Assembly: GCA_944323875.1 (NCBI GenBank)
Contig: CALUUH010000006.1
Coordinates: forward strand, 30,097 to 94,096
Origin: Candidatus Gastranaerophilales bacterium
Lineage (GTDB): Bacteria > Cyanobacteriota > Vampirovibrionia > Gastranaerophilales > Gastranaerophilaceae
DNA length: 64,000 nt
Reading direction: 5' to 3'
The first letter of the stretch is position 1, and each line of letters begins with the position of its first letter. Below the pieces are notes generated by a model, which worked only from the letters and a program-made list of their open reading frames with translations, did no database searches and was not told the origin of the DNA. Of this stretch, positions 17,661 to 25,155 are shown piece by piece. Position numbers and translations under genes: made by a program.

Positions 17661-18238
17661 CAACAAAGTGAGTAGACGATGCGACAGGCAAATCTAAGAC
17701 AGGGCAGTAAGGAGTTAATAAAGACGTTAAGACTATAAGACGCTAAGACGATAAGTTCGTTAATGAGTGACAAGGTGATTAAGTGATTAAGTGACTAAGT
17801 GGTTACAGGAATAAGTCAACGTGAGAAAAGTCCCACATTGCCTAAAAAAGTTACTAAGGCACTAAGGTACTAAGGAGTTACAAAAATAGGGCAATGTGAG
17901 AATATTCTCGCATTACCCTATTTTGTAATAACAGTACACTGTTTACTGTTCATAGGTCACAGATGTAGGTTGGAGCATTCTTGCCCAACAGAAAATTTGA
18001 GATCCCGCAAGGCAACGACTGTGGCAAGACGCCGTGAAACCGCTGCGGGATGACGGAATAAAAAGGCAACGTGAGAAAAGTCCCACATTGTCTTGAAAAG
18101 TTACTAAGGCACTAAGTTACTAAGGCAGTAAGTATTTACAAAAATAGGGCAACGTGAGAATATTTTCGCATTACCCTATTTTGAAATAACAGTTCACGGT
18201 TCACTGTTCACAGTTCACACCAACTAAGGGCTTTGTCC
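17661..18238. repeat. Repeat-rich non-coding island (TAAG-type microrepeats, two copies of a ~150-bp element)
   Basis: There is no convincing gene here. 17708-17802 holds runs of 8-10-bp near-repeats of the type GACGNTAAGA and GTGANTAAGT. A composite element occurs at 17816-17960 and again at 18065-18218: a CAACGTGAGAAAAGTCCCAC segment, 9-bp ACTAAGGC microrepeats, a long hairpin ending CCCTATTTT (17882-17924; 18140-18182), then GTTCACTGTTCAC repeats. Between the copies, 17999-18055 has an inverted segment GATCCCGCAAGGC ... CTGCGGGATGACG, part of which recurs near 62610. A third, variant copy of the composite lies at 20335-20451. Confidence 0.8.
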
Positions 18239-18246
18239 TTAGTTGG
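18220..18246. repeat. Hairpin overlapping the stop codon of the long-leader prepilin gene
   Basis: CCAACTAAGG and CCTTAGTTGG form a perfect 10-bp stem with a 7-nt loop. The TAA stop of the minus-strand gene lies within the stem. Its place immediately after a putative variable region recalls the hairpins that follow target sites of diversity-generating retroelements. It has no T-tract. Confidence 0.6.
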
Positions 18247-20023
18247 AAATGCACACAGCGCGGCCGTTGCTGTAGTTCTTGAAGTTCCAGTTACCGTCAA
18301 TGCCGTACGTGCTGGAAGTGCCGAAGTACCGTACGTACGCGCGATCCGCACCGTACTCCTCACTGGACCAGTAGTAGTAGTAGTAGCCATTGTATTTGAT
18401 TGGAGGATTTTGTTGGTATTCGTCCTTTACTTTTAGTCCGCTTTTGTCTTCTTTTGCTCCTATAGTTACTGCGCTTCCGTCGCTTGCATTTACGTATAAT
18501 TCACTCGCTAGCTGGGCCAATTGTGCTCTCGTTGGTAATTCCATACCTTTCTCTTGACAGCTTAGTTTAGCCCCTGCCCAATAGTTTGTATCGCAGGATG
18601 GGTTACTTGAGCCATAGCTATCTAAATCTTCATATTCACTTCCGTCACAGGTATCTATTGCTCTGGTTGCGGCAAAGTCTGTTGACCAGCACATGTCACC
18701 AATCGGGTTATCGCAAGTTGAAAATGCAACGCCAGAGCTTAGTTGAATATCTTTACCAACTCTATTCGGCCCTTTCTTTCCGTTTACATCTACCATATAT
18801 GCCATACAGCTTACCTGTGAACCTGTATCTTCAATCGGGTCTGCGTAAGGACATTCCGGCTGGTATGCCATAATCACTGTTGTTCCGTCTGCTACTACAA
18901 ATGACATTGTATTGGTATTACTCTGCCATTCCTTAAGTCCCATGCTTGATGCAGATGTTAAAGAATCAGTTTCGACTTCCAAAGGTTCTTCGTTGCTGCC
19001 AGTTGTAACGACTTTAGGAGAATAACATTTATTAATGTCTGTATGGTCACAGGTTTTAATGACTTTCATATATTGTTTGAAAGTGTTCATAAAATCTTCC
19101 GTAGTTTCATGGCCTGTCATGACGCCGTCGGTGTTCATTCTGCGGACGGTTTCCGTAAGTTTCTTTTCCCAGAGGTCTTTAGCCGTAGACCATGCCTTCT
19201 CGTTATGATTTTGAATTAGCCCCGGAAGTGTCAGGGCGGCAACGATGCCGATTACGGCGAGGGTGATTAATACTTCAGCCAAAGTGAAAGCGGCCTTGCG
19301 GAAAGGCACTAAGTTACTAAGGCACTGAGGCACTAAGGATTTACATGAGGCTGGCTCTGCGGCTTCGTGACGAGCCCTGTCATGAAATTCCTCGCCCTTT
19401 GGGGAGAGGATAGTTGGACTTAACGAGCGTTTAGCGAGTTTAGTCCTAACTTGGTGAGGGGTCATGTCCTCAAGACTTGCAGCCTGGCTAGATCCTGAAA
19501 CAAGTTCAGGATGACGGAAAGAGTCATGTGTGTCTTTAGCGGTCGCCCCCTGTGCAAGAGCAGACTTGTCTGCCCCCTCATCCTGACCTTCTCCCCAAGG
19601 GGCGAAGGAACAGCTTGACGTTGACCGTACTTCTTTAGCGGTTTCCAAATTAGTGGTGCAGGCTGGCCTGCCTTGGTGAGGGGTCAAGAGTTCGCTTCGC
19701 TCACTACCCCTCCTCGAAATCAAAGATTCCGGTTTCCTCTCACAAAAACAATCCACCGGATTGTTTTTGTTCGGCAGAGTCTCAAGGGGAGGACATTGAG
19801 ATTGTGCGTCTTTAGCCAATCCCTTTCCGTCATGCTGAACTTGTTTCAGCATCTCATCGCTGTTGCATCGTACGGTTTCCTTTAAACCCTCATCCGGCCT
19901 GTGGCCACCTTCTCCCAAAGGGGAGAAGGAATGTAACAGTTTTTGTTCATCATTAACATTGTTTTGTTTCATGGTTACATCTCCTTTGTTAGTACTATCA
20001 AGTTTTATTAAATTATCTTTCAT
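18239..20023 (-). CDS. Prepilin-like protein with 245-residue repeat-derived leader and C-terminal lectin-like (DUF1566-type) tail
   Basis: The prepilin motif K-A-A/F-T-L-A-E-V-L-I-T-L predicts cleavage after Ala245, with Glu at +5 and a ~20-residue hydrophobic helix, as in type IV pilins and pseudopilins. The mature part is ~349 residues with many Cys. Near its end come LPTRAQLAQLA and the last 50 residues (545-594) with YYYYYWSSEEYG ... NGRAVCISN, resembling DUF1566/Fibrobacter-type lectin-like domains. These 50 codons are GC-rich (about 54% by hand count); all ten Tyr codons are TAC. Two starts each have a good Shine-Dalgarno: 20023 (AAGGAG) and in-frame 19972 (AAAGGAG). The leader is mosaic repeat sequence, far longer than a normal leader of 6-30 residues. 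Confidence 0.85.
   Translation of the reverse strand: MKDNLIKLDSTNKGDVTMKQNNVNDEQKLLHSFSPLGEGGHRPDEGLKETVRCNSDEMLKQVQHDGKGLAKDAQSQCPPLETLPNKNNPVDCFCERKPESLISRRGSERSELLTPHQGRPACTTNLETAKEVRSTSSCSFAPWGEGQDEGADKSALAQGATAKDTHDSFRHPELVSGSSQAASLEDMTPHQVRTKLAKRSLSPTILSPKGEEFHDRARHEAAEPASCKSLVPQCLSNLVPFRKAAFTLAEVLITLAVIGIVAALTLPGLIQNHNEKAWSTAKDLWEKKLTETVRRMNTDGVMTGHETTEDFMNTFKQYMKVIKTCDHTDINKCYSPKVVTTGSNEEPLEVETDSLTSASSMGLKEWQSNTNTMSFVVADGTTVIMAYQPECPYADPIEDTGSQVSCMAYMVDVNGKKGPNRVGKDIQLSSGVAFSTCDNPIGDMCWSTDFAATRAIDTCDGSEYEDLDSYGSSNPSCDTNYWAGAKLSCQEKGMELPTRAQLAQLASELYVNASDGSAVTIGAKEDKSGLKVKDEYQQNPPIKYNGYYYYYWSSEEYGADRAYVRYFGTSSTYGIDGNWNFKNYSNGRAVCISN
18242..18391 (-). other. Putative DGR-type variable region at the 3' end of the prepilin-like gene
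   Basis: Fifty codons encode a run of five Tyr, then WSSEEYG ... NGRAVCISN. Codons of the NNC type dominate (TAC, AAC, AGC, TTC, GGC), whereas the rest of the gene uses mixed AT-ending codons. The segment lies at the C-terminus of a lectin-like fold, is followed by a perfect hairpin and ends within a few bases of the stop codon. These are properties of the variable repeat of diversity-generating retroelements. I found no matching template repeat or reverse transcriptase in the window, so this is inference. Confidence 0.4.
19300..19970 (-). repeat. In-frame repeat mosaic forming the prepilin leader (locus 1)
   Basis: Blocks shared in the same reading frame with the loci at 32.5 kb and 62.7 kb include MTPHQVRTKLAKRSLSPTIL, LETAKEVRST, NNPVDC and RPDEG. 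DNA-level inverted parts such as GATCCTGAAAC/GTTCAGGATGACGG and GGGGAGAGGA/TCCTCTCCCC are typical of interspersed palindromic repeats. ACTAAGGC microrepeats lie at 19306-19335, immediately before the pilin helix. Confidence 0.7.
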
Positions 20024-20149
20024 GCAATTCTCCTTATTAATTTATAATATACAATAATTCTATTCATTGAGCCACTTTTGCTAAGTTTATACACTTTGAC
20101 ACAAGGAATATGCCTTGTGTTGAATGAAAATATTGCGAAAAGTTTACAA

Positions 20150-20284
20150 TTAGAGTAAGTGAGCCCCCCCCCCGACGTCTGAAAGCCTTGCAGCACAACG
20201 ATTTACGGTCTTGTCAAGTTTTAGGTTAAACCCCACTAAATCCTCAATATCCATAACTATACTCATTCCTGATAATTTCTTCAT
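20150..20284 (-). CDS. Small ORF with G10 tract and leaderless promoter, upstream of the prepilin gene
   Basis: A 44-residue ORF beginning MKKLSGMSIVMDIEDL. A strong promoter (TTGCAA, 17 nt, TATAAT) ends 6 nt before the ATG, suggesting a leaderless mRNA. A run of ten G (minus strand; C at 20164-20173) encodes GGG and is followed by the stop. With 9 or 12 G the frame would stay open until a TGA overlapping the prepilin ATG at 20023 (ATGA), which would couple the two genes. Product unrecognised. It may be a slippage-truncated gene. Confidence 0.4.
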   Translation of the reverse strand: MKKLSGMSIVMDIEDLVGFNLKLDKTVNRCAARLSDVGGGAHLL

Positions 20285-20290
20285 ACAAGT

Positions 20291-20319
20291 ATTATACCGT
20301 ATCTCTCGTAAAATTGCAA
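20291..20319 (-). promoter_or_regulatory. Promoter driving toward the prepilin gene
   Basis: On the minus strand TTGCAA and TATAAT are 17 nt apart. The -10 ends 6 nt before the ATG of the 44-aa ORF, and the prepilin gene lies about 260 nt downstream with no terminator seen between. Confidence 0.6.
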
Positions 20320-20334
20320 GTCCCCTTTTAAAAA

Positions 20335-20750
20335 AGGCAGTAAGTTACTAAGGCACTATGGCACTAAGTATTTACAAAAATCAGGCAATGTGGGAATTTT
20401 CTCATTGCCTGATTTGTAACAACAGTTCACTGTTTACTGTTCACAGGTCACAATTTTGTAACCACTTAATCACTTAGTCACCTAGTCACTTGTCTTGGAT
20501 TTGCTTCACGCTCGCAGAGTTTCGCCTGTAGTGCTAGCGCACAAGCCGGCTCAATCTGCTCGCTACCCGGATTTGCTCACTTCGTTCGCGCCATCCGTCC
20601 GCAAATCCGCTAATCACTTAGTCACAATTACAGTGCCTTTTGATAACAACAGTTCACTGTTCACATTTTTTAATAGATACTCGACACAATATTATGTTTG
20701 TACTATGATTTTTATACACGCTGATTTATAATTAGTAAAGGAGAATTGTT
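20335..20750. repeat. Repeat cluster between the prepilin locus and rplI
   Basis: 20335-20451 is a third copy of the composite island element: TAAG microrepeats, a perfect 13-bp hairpin AAATCAGGCAATG/CATTGCCTGATTT at 20378-20415, then GTTCACTGTTTAC repeats. 20491-20610 is a ~118-bp element that can be read as LDLLHARRVSPVVLAHKPA. It recurs at 32896-33006 (same orientation) and 62404-62514 (inverted). GTTCACTGTTCAC recurs near 20650. The last ~90 bp hold the rplI promoter region. Confidence 0.75.
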
Positions 20751-21248
20751 ATGCAAGTTATATTAAAAAAAGATGTTCAAAACCTCGGTGAAGCAGGTGA
20801 CATCGTTAACGTTAAAGACGGTTACGCAAGAAATTACCTTCTTCCGCAATCCGTCGCAGAAGTCGCTACTGAAGGCGCTATGAAAAACCGCGAAAATAAT
20901 CTCGCAAGAATTAAAGCTAAACAGGAAAAATTACACCAGGAAGCTCTCGCTACTGCTGAAAAAATTGAAAAATTTGCTAAATTGGAACTCTCTGCTAAAG
21001 CAGGTGAATCAGGCAAATTATTCGGTACTATTACTACTAAAAAATTGACCGAAGAATTACTTGCTCAAGCAGGTATTGAAGTTGATAGAAAAAATGTTTC
21101 TCTCAACGCTCCAATCAACAAAATCGGTGAATACACTATGCTTATCAAATTGACTTCTAAAGTTAAATGTGAACTGGCTGTTGTTGTTACAGCATCAGAA
21201 ATTCTTAAAGAATCTGTTGAAGAAGTCGAAACATCTGAAGAAGCATAA
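20751..21248 (+). CDS. rplI: 50S ribosomal protein L9
   Basis: The N-terminal domain is classic: MQVILKKDVQNLGEAGDIVNV followed by KDGYARNYLLPQ, then the long connecting helix (about 45-75) and the C-terminal rRNA-binding domain. 165 residues is slightly longer than usual because of an acidic tail (VEEVETSEEA). AAAGGAG lies 7 nt before the ATG. It starts a run of five closely spaced genes through lepB. Confidence 0.97.
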   Translation: MQVILKKDVQNLGEAGDIVNVKDGYARNYLLPQSVAEVATEGAMKNRENNLARIKAKQEKLHQEALATAEKIEKFAKLELSAKAGESGKLFGTITTKKLTEELLAQAGIEVDRKNVSLNAPINKIGEYTMLIKLTSKVKCELAVVVTASEILKESVEEVETSEEA

Positions 21249-21261
21249 GAGTAAGCCTTTG

Positions 21262-22353
21262 ATGAATAACACGGATAAATTAACTTTAGAATGTATGGCA
21301 ATTGGCTCGCTTCCTCATCATGACATAGACAAAGCTATGCAGATTGTAAAACTTAATTTCCGTAATATTCCGTTTTGGCCTCAGCTTACCAAGCTTAACA
21401 AAAACGAAGACATGATTTTACAATTTTTGGAAAACATGCCTTCGTTTTTTGTTGATAAAAATACTGAAAAAACTTATCTGGAAACAGAAAGTGACAAGTT
21501 TTTTGAAGATATAGAGCAGTTTTATGCTGACTATGAAGAAATTCTGGCGGATATAAATTGTGAAGCAACGGAAAAATACGCCATTAGTATTGAAAACTCA
21601 AAGGCTTTTCCGGAACTATTGAAAATCATAAAAGATACAAAACCGGATTTTGCAAAAGGGCAGATTGTCGGGCCTTTTACTCTTGCAACAACACTTGTAG
21701 ACAAAAACGGCCGCTGTGCTTTTTATGATGAAACCCTGCGCGAAATTATCGTAAAAACACTGACATTGAAAGCTCTCTGGCAGATAAAGCAAATAAGAAC
21801 GGCAAATCCTGAAACAACACCGATTATTTTTATTGATGAACCGTCAATATCCCAGCTTGGTACATCGGCTTATCTGACAATTTCACAGAGTGAAGTTTTG
21901 GAAATGCTAAAAGATATTTCCGATGCAATAAAAAGTAACGGAGCATTGAGTGCAATACACTGTTGCGGCAAATGTGACTGGACAGTGCCGTTAAAAGCTG
22001 AAGTTAGTATTATTAACCTTGATGCGTACGCTTATGCTCAAAATTTAAGTGTTTTTGACAAACATGTTGAAAAATTTCTTAAAAACAACGGGAAAATTGC
22101 CTGGGGGGTTGTACCGACGCTTGATAAAAAAGCGCTGGATAAAGCGGATTTGCAGACGCTTATGGAGATTTTTGAAAAAGCTGTTAAATATTTGACTAAA
22201 AAAGGAATTGATGAGAAACTTGTAATAACAAATTCAATGATAACACCGTCCTGCGGCGCCGGCGGATTAGACGAGGCAATGGCTGAAAAAGCCATGACTT
22301 TGACAAAACGATTATCAGATAAATTAAAGGAGAAATACCATATTGACAACTAA
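21262..22353 (+). CDS. MetE/UROD-superfamily methyltransferase-like protein
   Basis: A 363-residue TIM-barrel protein of the cobalamin-independent methionine synthase C-terminal/uroporphyrinogen decarboxylase superfamily. The start MAIGSLPHHDIDKAM fits, IDEPSISQLGTSAY lies mid-protein, and probable zinc ligands are His-Cys-Cys in SAIHCCGKCDW plus Cys in ITPSCGAGGLDEAM, as in methyl-transferring zinc enzymes. The physiological acceptor is unknown. The ATG at 21262 lies 13 nt after the rplI stop. An 11-nt overlap with the next, CooC-like ATPase suggests the two work together, perhaps in corrinoid-linked methyl transfer. Confidence 0.75.
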   Translation: MNNTDKLTLECMAIGSLPHHDIDKAMQIVKLNFRNIPFWPQLTKLNKNEDMILQFLENMPSFFVDKNTEKTYLETESDKFFEDIEQFYADYEEILADINCEATEKYAISIENSKAFPELLKIIKDTKPDFAKGQIVGPFTLATTLVDKNGRCAFYDETLREIIVKTLTLKALWQIKQIRTANPETTPIIFIDEPSISQLGTSAYLTISQSEVLEMLKDISDAIKSNGALSAIHCCGKCDWTVPLKAEVSIINLDAYAYAQNLSVFDKHVEKFLKNNGKIAWGVVPTLDKKALDKADLQTLMEIFEKAVKYLTKKGIDEKLVITNSMITPSCGAGGLDEAMAEKAMTLTKRLSDKLKEKYHIDN

Positions 22354-23089
22354 GTTAGCTATTACGGGAAAAAGCGGAAGCGGCAAAACAACTATAACTA
22401 AAGCATTTCTGGCAATATTTCAGGAATTATTTCCTGACAAATCCATTCTTTTATTTGATAATGATTTGAGCGCTGAACTTTCTCACAGCTTCGGACTTGA
22501 TATCAGAAATACTATTTACGGTATCAGGAGCGGTAAACACGAATACAAAACCGGTATTCCGGAAGGGATGACTAAACAGGAATTTGTAGAGTGGGCAATG
22601 GAGGACATTGTTGTTTCATTGAGTGACAATGTTGATATAATTGTTTCTTGGTTTGTCGGGTCAAAAGACTGCCGCTGCCCGATTACAGGCCAGATTAACG
22701 ATGCAGTGCTTAAACTTATTGACCGGTATGATGTTGTAATTTTTGACTGTGAATTTGATTTGAAATATCTTAACCAGCTTGTTGATACAGATATAGACAC
22801 CACGATTATTGTGGCAAATCCTACAGATGAAAGCGCTCATCTTGCCAAACGTATAGAGGAATTTAGCGCAAAATATGCAGCGGGCGGACAGCTCGGCGTA
22901 GTTATAAATAAAGTTGAAAGTTATGACTTGACTTCTGTTTATGATTTGTTAAAAAAATACGAGCTTGATGTGCTCGGTATAATTCCGTTTGATAAAGAGT
23001 TAGAGAAAAACGGTGTTGAAAAAAATTCTAAAGCTGTGCAGGATGCGATAAAACAGTTTTATTTTAGACTAAATCTGCCGCAGGAATAA
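22343..23089 (+). CDS. CooC-like P-loop ATPase
   Basis: The Walker A motif GKSGSGKTTITK lies at residues 9-20, a Walker B-type strand DVVIFDCEFD near 130, and a late INKVES segment is typical of MinD/Mrp/CooC-type (SIMIBI) ATPases. CRCPITGQ (about 113-120) supplies clustered Cys, as in metal-centre maturation ATPases of the CooC group, which insert nickel or reactivate corrinoid proteins. The start is TTG, with AAAGGAG upstream, overlapping the MetE-like gene by 11 nt. The target protein is not visible. Confidence 0.7.
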   Translation: MTTKLAITGKSGSGKTTITKAFLAIFQELFPDKSILLFDNDLSAELSHSFGLDIRNTIYGIRSGKHEYKTGIPEGMTKQEFVEWAMEDIVVSLSDNVDIIVSWFVGSKDCRCPITGQINDAVLKLIDRYDVVIFDCEFDLKYLNQLVDTDIDTTIIVANPTDESAHLAKRIEEFSAKYAAGGQLGVVINKVESYDLTSVYDLLKKYELDVLGIIPFDKELEKNGVEKNSKAVQDAIKQFYFRLNLPQE

Positions 23090-23100
23090 TATTTTTTAGT

Positions 23101-23106
23101 TATAAT
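23101..23106 (+). promoter_or_regulatory. -10 hexamer of leaderless prenyl synthase gene
   Basis: TATAAT is followed by AATTGT and the ATG at 23113. There is no Shine-Dalgarno. I see no clear -35, so it may supplement read-through from the upstream genes. Confidence 0.4.
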
Positions 23107-23112
23107 AATTGT

Positions 23113-23955
23113 ATGAAAGATTACAAAGAAATATACACTCTTGTTAAATCAGACATAGATATAATTATAGAAAACCTGACATCTAAACTTTGTTTGCAGG
23201 AACCTTTGCTGACTCATTTGAAAAAGTTTTTAAATTCACCGGCAAAACGTATCCGTCCGCTTGTCGCAATACTTTATTTGAAAGCTTGTGGTGTACGGTT
23301 ACAAAAAGAACACTATAAACTTTTGACGGCCGTTGAACTTGTGCATAATGCTTCTTTGATACATGATGACGTGATTGACGAGGCGGACGTAAGACGTGGC
23401 AATAGCACGCTGAATAAGATTTTTAATTCCAAGCTTGCTGTTGTATCCGGCGATTATCTGCTGGCTTGCGCTGTAGATTATATAAGTAAAATTGGTGATA
23501 ACAGGATATTGAATGTTTTTATTCAATCTCTGGCACAGATGTGCAAGGGTGAAATTTCACAATATTTTTGTGTAAACAAGATACCTTCAATGGAGGAATA
23601 TTTACTCAAAACAAAGCAGAAAACTGCGCAGCTTTTTATGGCCGCTCTTGAATGCAGTGCTATGCTGTCACCTGAAATTGACAGGGATAAAGCCGTCAGC
23701 TTTGCGCAAAATTTCGGTATAGCTTTTCAGATAAAAGATGATTTGAATAATATATTAACAACAAATTCAGATGTTGAGAATGGGATTTATACCGCACCGA
23801 TAATCCTTTCGGGTAGTGTTGATAATCCGGCTATTGAAAAAACATACCATTTGTTGAATAATTATGTTGACCTTGCCCGAAAAGATTTGGACAATCTTGA
23901 GGATAATTTATACAAAAGAACTTTACTTGAATTAACGGAACTGTACAGACAATGA
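23113..23955 (+). CDS. Polyprenyl diphosphate synthase
   Basis: A trans-prenyltransferase that builds C15-C40 prenyl diphosphates. The first aspartate-rich motif is intact (LIHDDVIDEADVRRG near 92) after KRIRPLVAIL. The second is degenerate: FQIKDDLNNIL instead of DDxxD, and the usual Gly-Lys-rich loop after it is shortened. Length is 280, versus ~320 for octaprenyl-type enzymes. It could make quinone side chains or be a regulatory partner subunit. The stop overlaps lepB by 4 nt. Confidence 0.88.
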   Translation: MKDYKEIYTLVKSDIDIIIENLTSKLCLQEPLLTHLKKFLNSPAKRIRPLVAILYLKACGVRLQKEHYKLLTAVELVHNASLIHDDVIDEADVRRGNSTLNKIFNSKLAVVSGDYLLACAVDYISKIGDNRILNVFIQSLAQMCKGEISQYFCVNKIPSMEEYLLKTKQKTAQLFMAALECSAMLSPEIDRDKAVSFAQNFGIAFQIKDDLNNILTTNSDVENGIYTAPIILSGSVDNPAIEKTYHLLNNYVDLARKDLDNLEDNLYKRTLLELTELYRQ

Positions 23956-24584
23956 ACAAAGAAGATTTAAAAAGACTATACGAAAAGTATAAACCAGCCA
24001 TAAAAGAAACTGTAGACACTGTTGTCTTTGTTGTGGCTGCCATAATTATAATCAAATTTTTTATCGGAGAAATACGCTGGATACCGTCAGGGTCAATGCG
24101 TCCGACAATTGTTGAAGGCGACAGGATTTTTGTGGAACGTTATTCAAGATTTTATTCTACCCCGAAACGTGGCGATATAATGGTTTTTTACCCGCCGTTT
24201 GAGGAATTAAAAAATACACCATGGAAAGTTTTTGCAAGACTGACCGGATTTTTCTGTAAAGATATTGCGTATATTAAAAGGGTTATAGGACTTCCTGGGG
24301 AAAAAATAGAGATTAAAACAGATGCAAACGGCAAAACATTTGTTTATATAAACGATAAACCGCTTAATGAACCATATATAAGCAGCGTATACGACTACTC
24401 ATATTGCGCTGAAGAAATGTATTGCGGCCCTTTTGTTATACCGGAGGGTGAATATTTTATGATGGGCGACAACCGCGGGAATTCAAAAGACAGCCGTTAT
24501 TGGGGCACGCTTCCTGTAAACAGATTTATCGGCCGCGCAACATTTTTGTTCTGGCCGTTTACACACGCAAAAAAGTTTGACTAA
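23952..24584 (+). CDS. lepB: Signal peptidase I
   Basis: It cleaves signal peptides of exported proteins at the outer face of the inner membrane. One N-terminal membrane helix (about 18-38) is followed by PSGSMRPTIVEGDRIFV with the catalytic Ser, then IKRVIGLPGEKI with the general-base Lys and MMGDNRGNSKDSRYWG near the end. 210 residues is typical. ATGA overlap with the prenyl synthase. Confidence 0.95.
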   Translation: MNKEDLKRLYEKYKPAIKETVDTVVFVVAAIIIIKFFIGEIRWIPSGSMRPTIVEGDRIFVERYSRFYSTPKRGDIMVFYPPFEELKNTPWKVFARLTGFFCKDIAYIKRVIGLPGEKIEIKTDANGKTFVYINDKPLNEPYISSVYDYSYCAEEMYCGPFVIPEGEYFMMGDNRGNSKDSRYWGTLPVNRFIGRATFLFWPFTHAKKFD

Positions 24585-24587
24585 AAC

Positions 24588-24965
24588 TTAGAATAACAGG
24601 TGGTAGTATTTCATGTAATCAGCCATAATGGTTGAACTTGTTGCGTTAGCCATGTTTGCTTTGACTGTTTGTTCACTGTCGGTTTCTGATATACTTTTAA
24701 CTTTTTGATTTTGTTCTTTTTGCTGATCTTGCGACTGTTCTGTTTTAAGTTTTTCAACATATTCCTGAACAGTTGCCTTAATTTCTTCTACCTTGGCTTT
24801 GTCGCTGTTAAAATCTCCTGTGGATTTAACACCGGCTTCTTCAAGATCTTTTAATATCTGATTCCATTCATTATAATTAACAACAGTAGTGCCTTGAGCC
24901 TGCGCGGCCGCCTGTGCCCGTTCAAGTTCTTCAAGTGATTTAATATCTTCTACTTTATAAGCCAT
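24588..24965 (-). CDS. Hypothetical helical protein
   Basis: Unrecognised, 125 residues, strongly charged and Gln/Glu/Lys-rich, predicted largely helical or coiled coil at about 5-25 and 55-90. No signal peptide or membrane helix. The C-terminus MADYMKYYHLLF is hydrophobic and aromatic. AGGAG precedes the ATG. It ends 3 nt from the lepB stop, convergent. Confidence 0.6.
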   Translation of the reverse strand: MAYKVEDIKSLEELERAQAAAQAQGTTVVNYNEWNQILKDLEEAGVKSTGDFNSDKAKVEEIKATVQEYVEKLKTEQSQDQQKEQNQKVKSISETDSEQTVKANMANATSSTIMADYMKYYHLLF

Positions 24966-25155
24966 ATTAGCACTCCTGATTTTATACTCTATATATACTA
25001 AGTATATTATTCCCGTTAAAATTCAAGGAAACGCATTTTTGTAACAATGTTTAACATTTTGAGCTTACTTTAACTGTTAATAATTAGCCCAATAGTTATT
25101 TTTGTGCTATATTAATGGTATAGGATACTTATGGACTTGGATAAAGGAGAAGATT

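Noticed and set aside
17661..18238. Possible CRISPR array
   Set aside because: The repeats are short microrepeats and two diverged composite copies, without regular spacers of 25-40 bp or any cas gene.
18239..18436. Overlapping ORFs on both strands at the prepilin 3' end
   Set aside because: They are shadows produced by the GC-rich NNC-codon stretch and lack start signals.
20495..20731. 78-aa ORF reading LDLLHARRVSPVVLAHKPA
   Set aside because: It is a translation of the 118-bp repeat element, also seen in other frames and strands at 32.9 and 62.4 kb; no ribosome site.
24588..24965. Reading the 125-aa helical protein as a known chaperone
   Set aside because: Only a charged coiled-coil composition is visible; no family motif supports a function.
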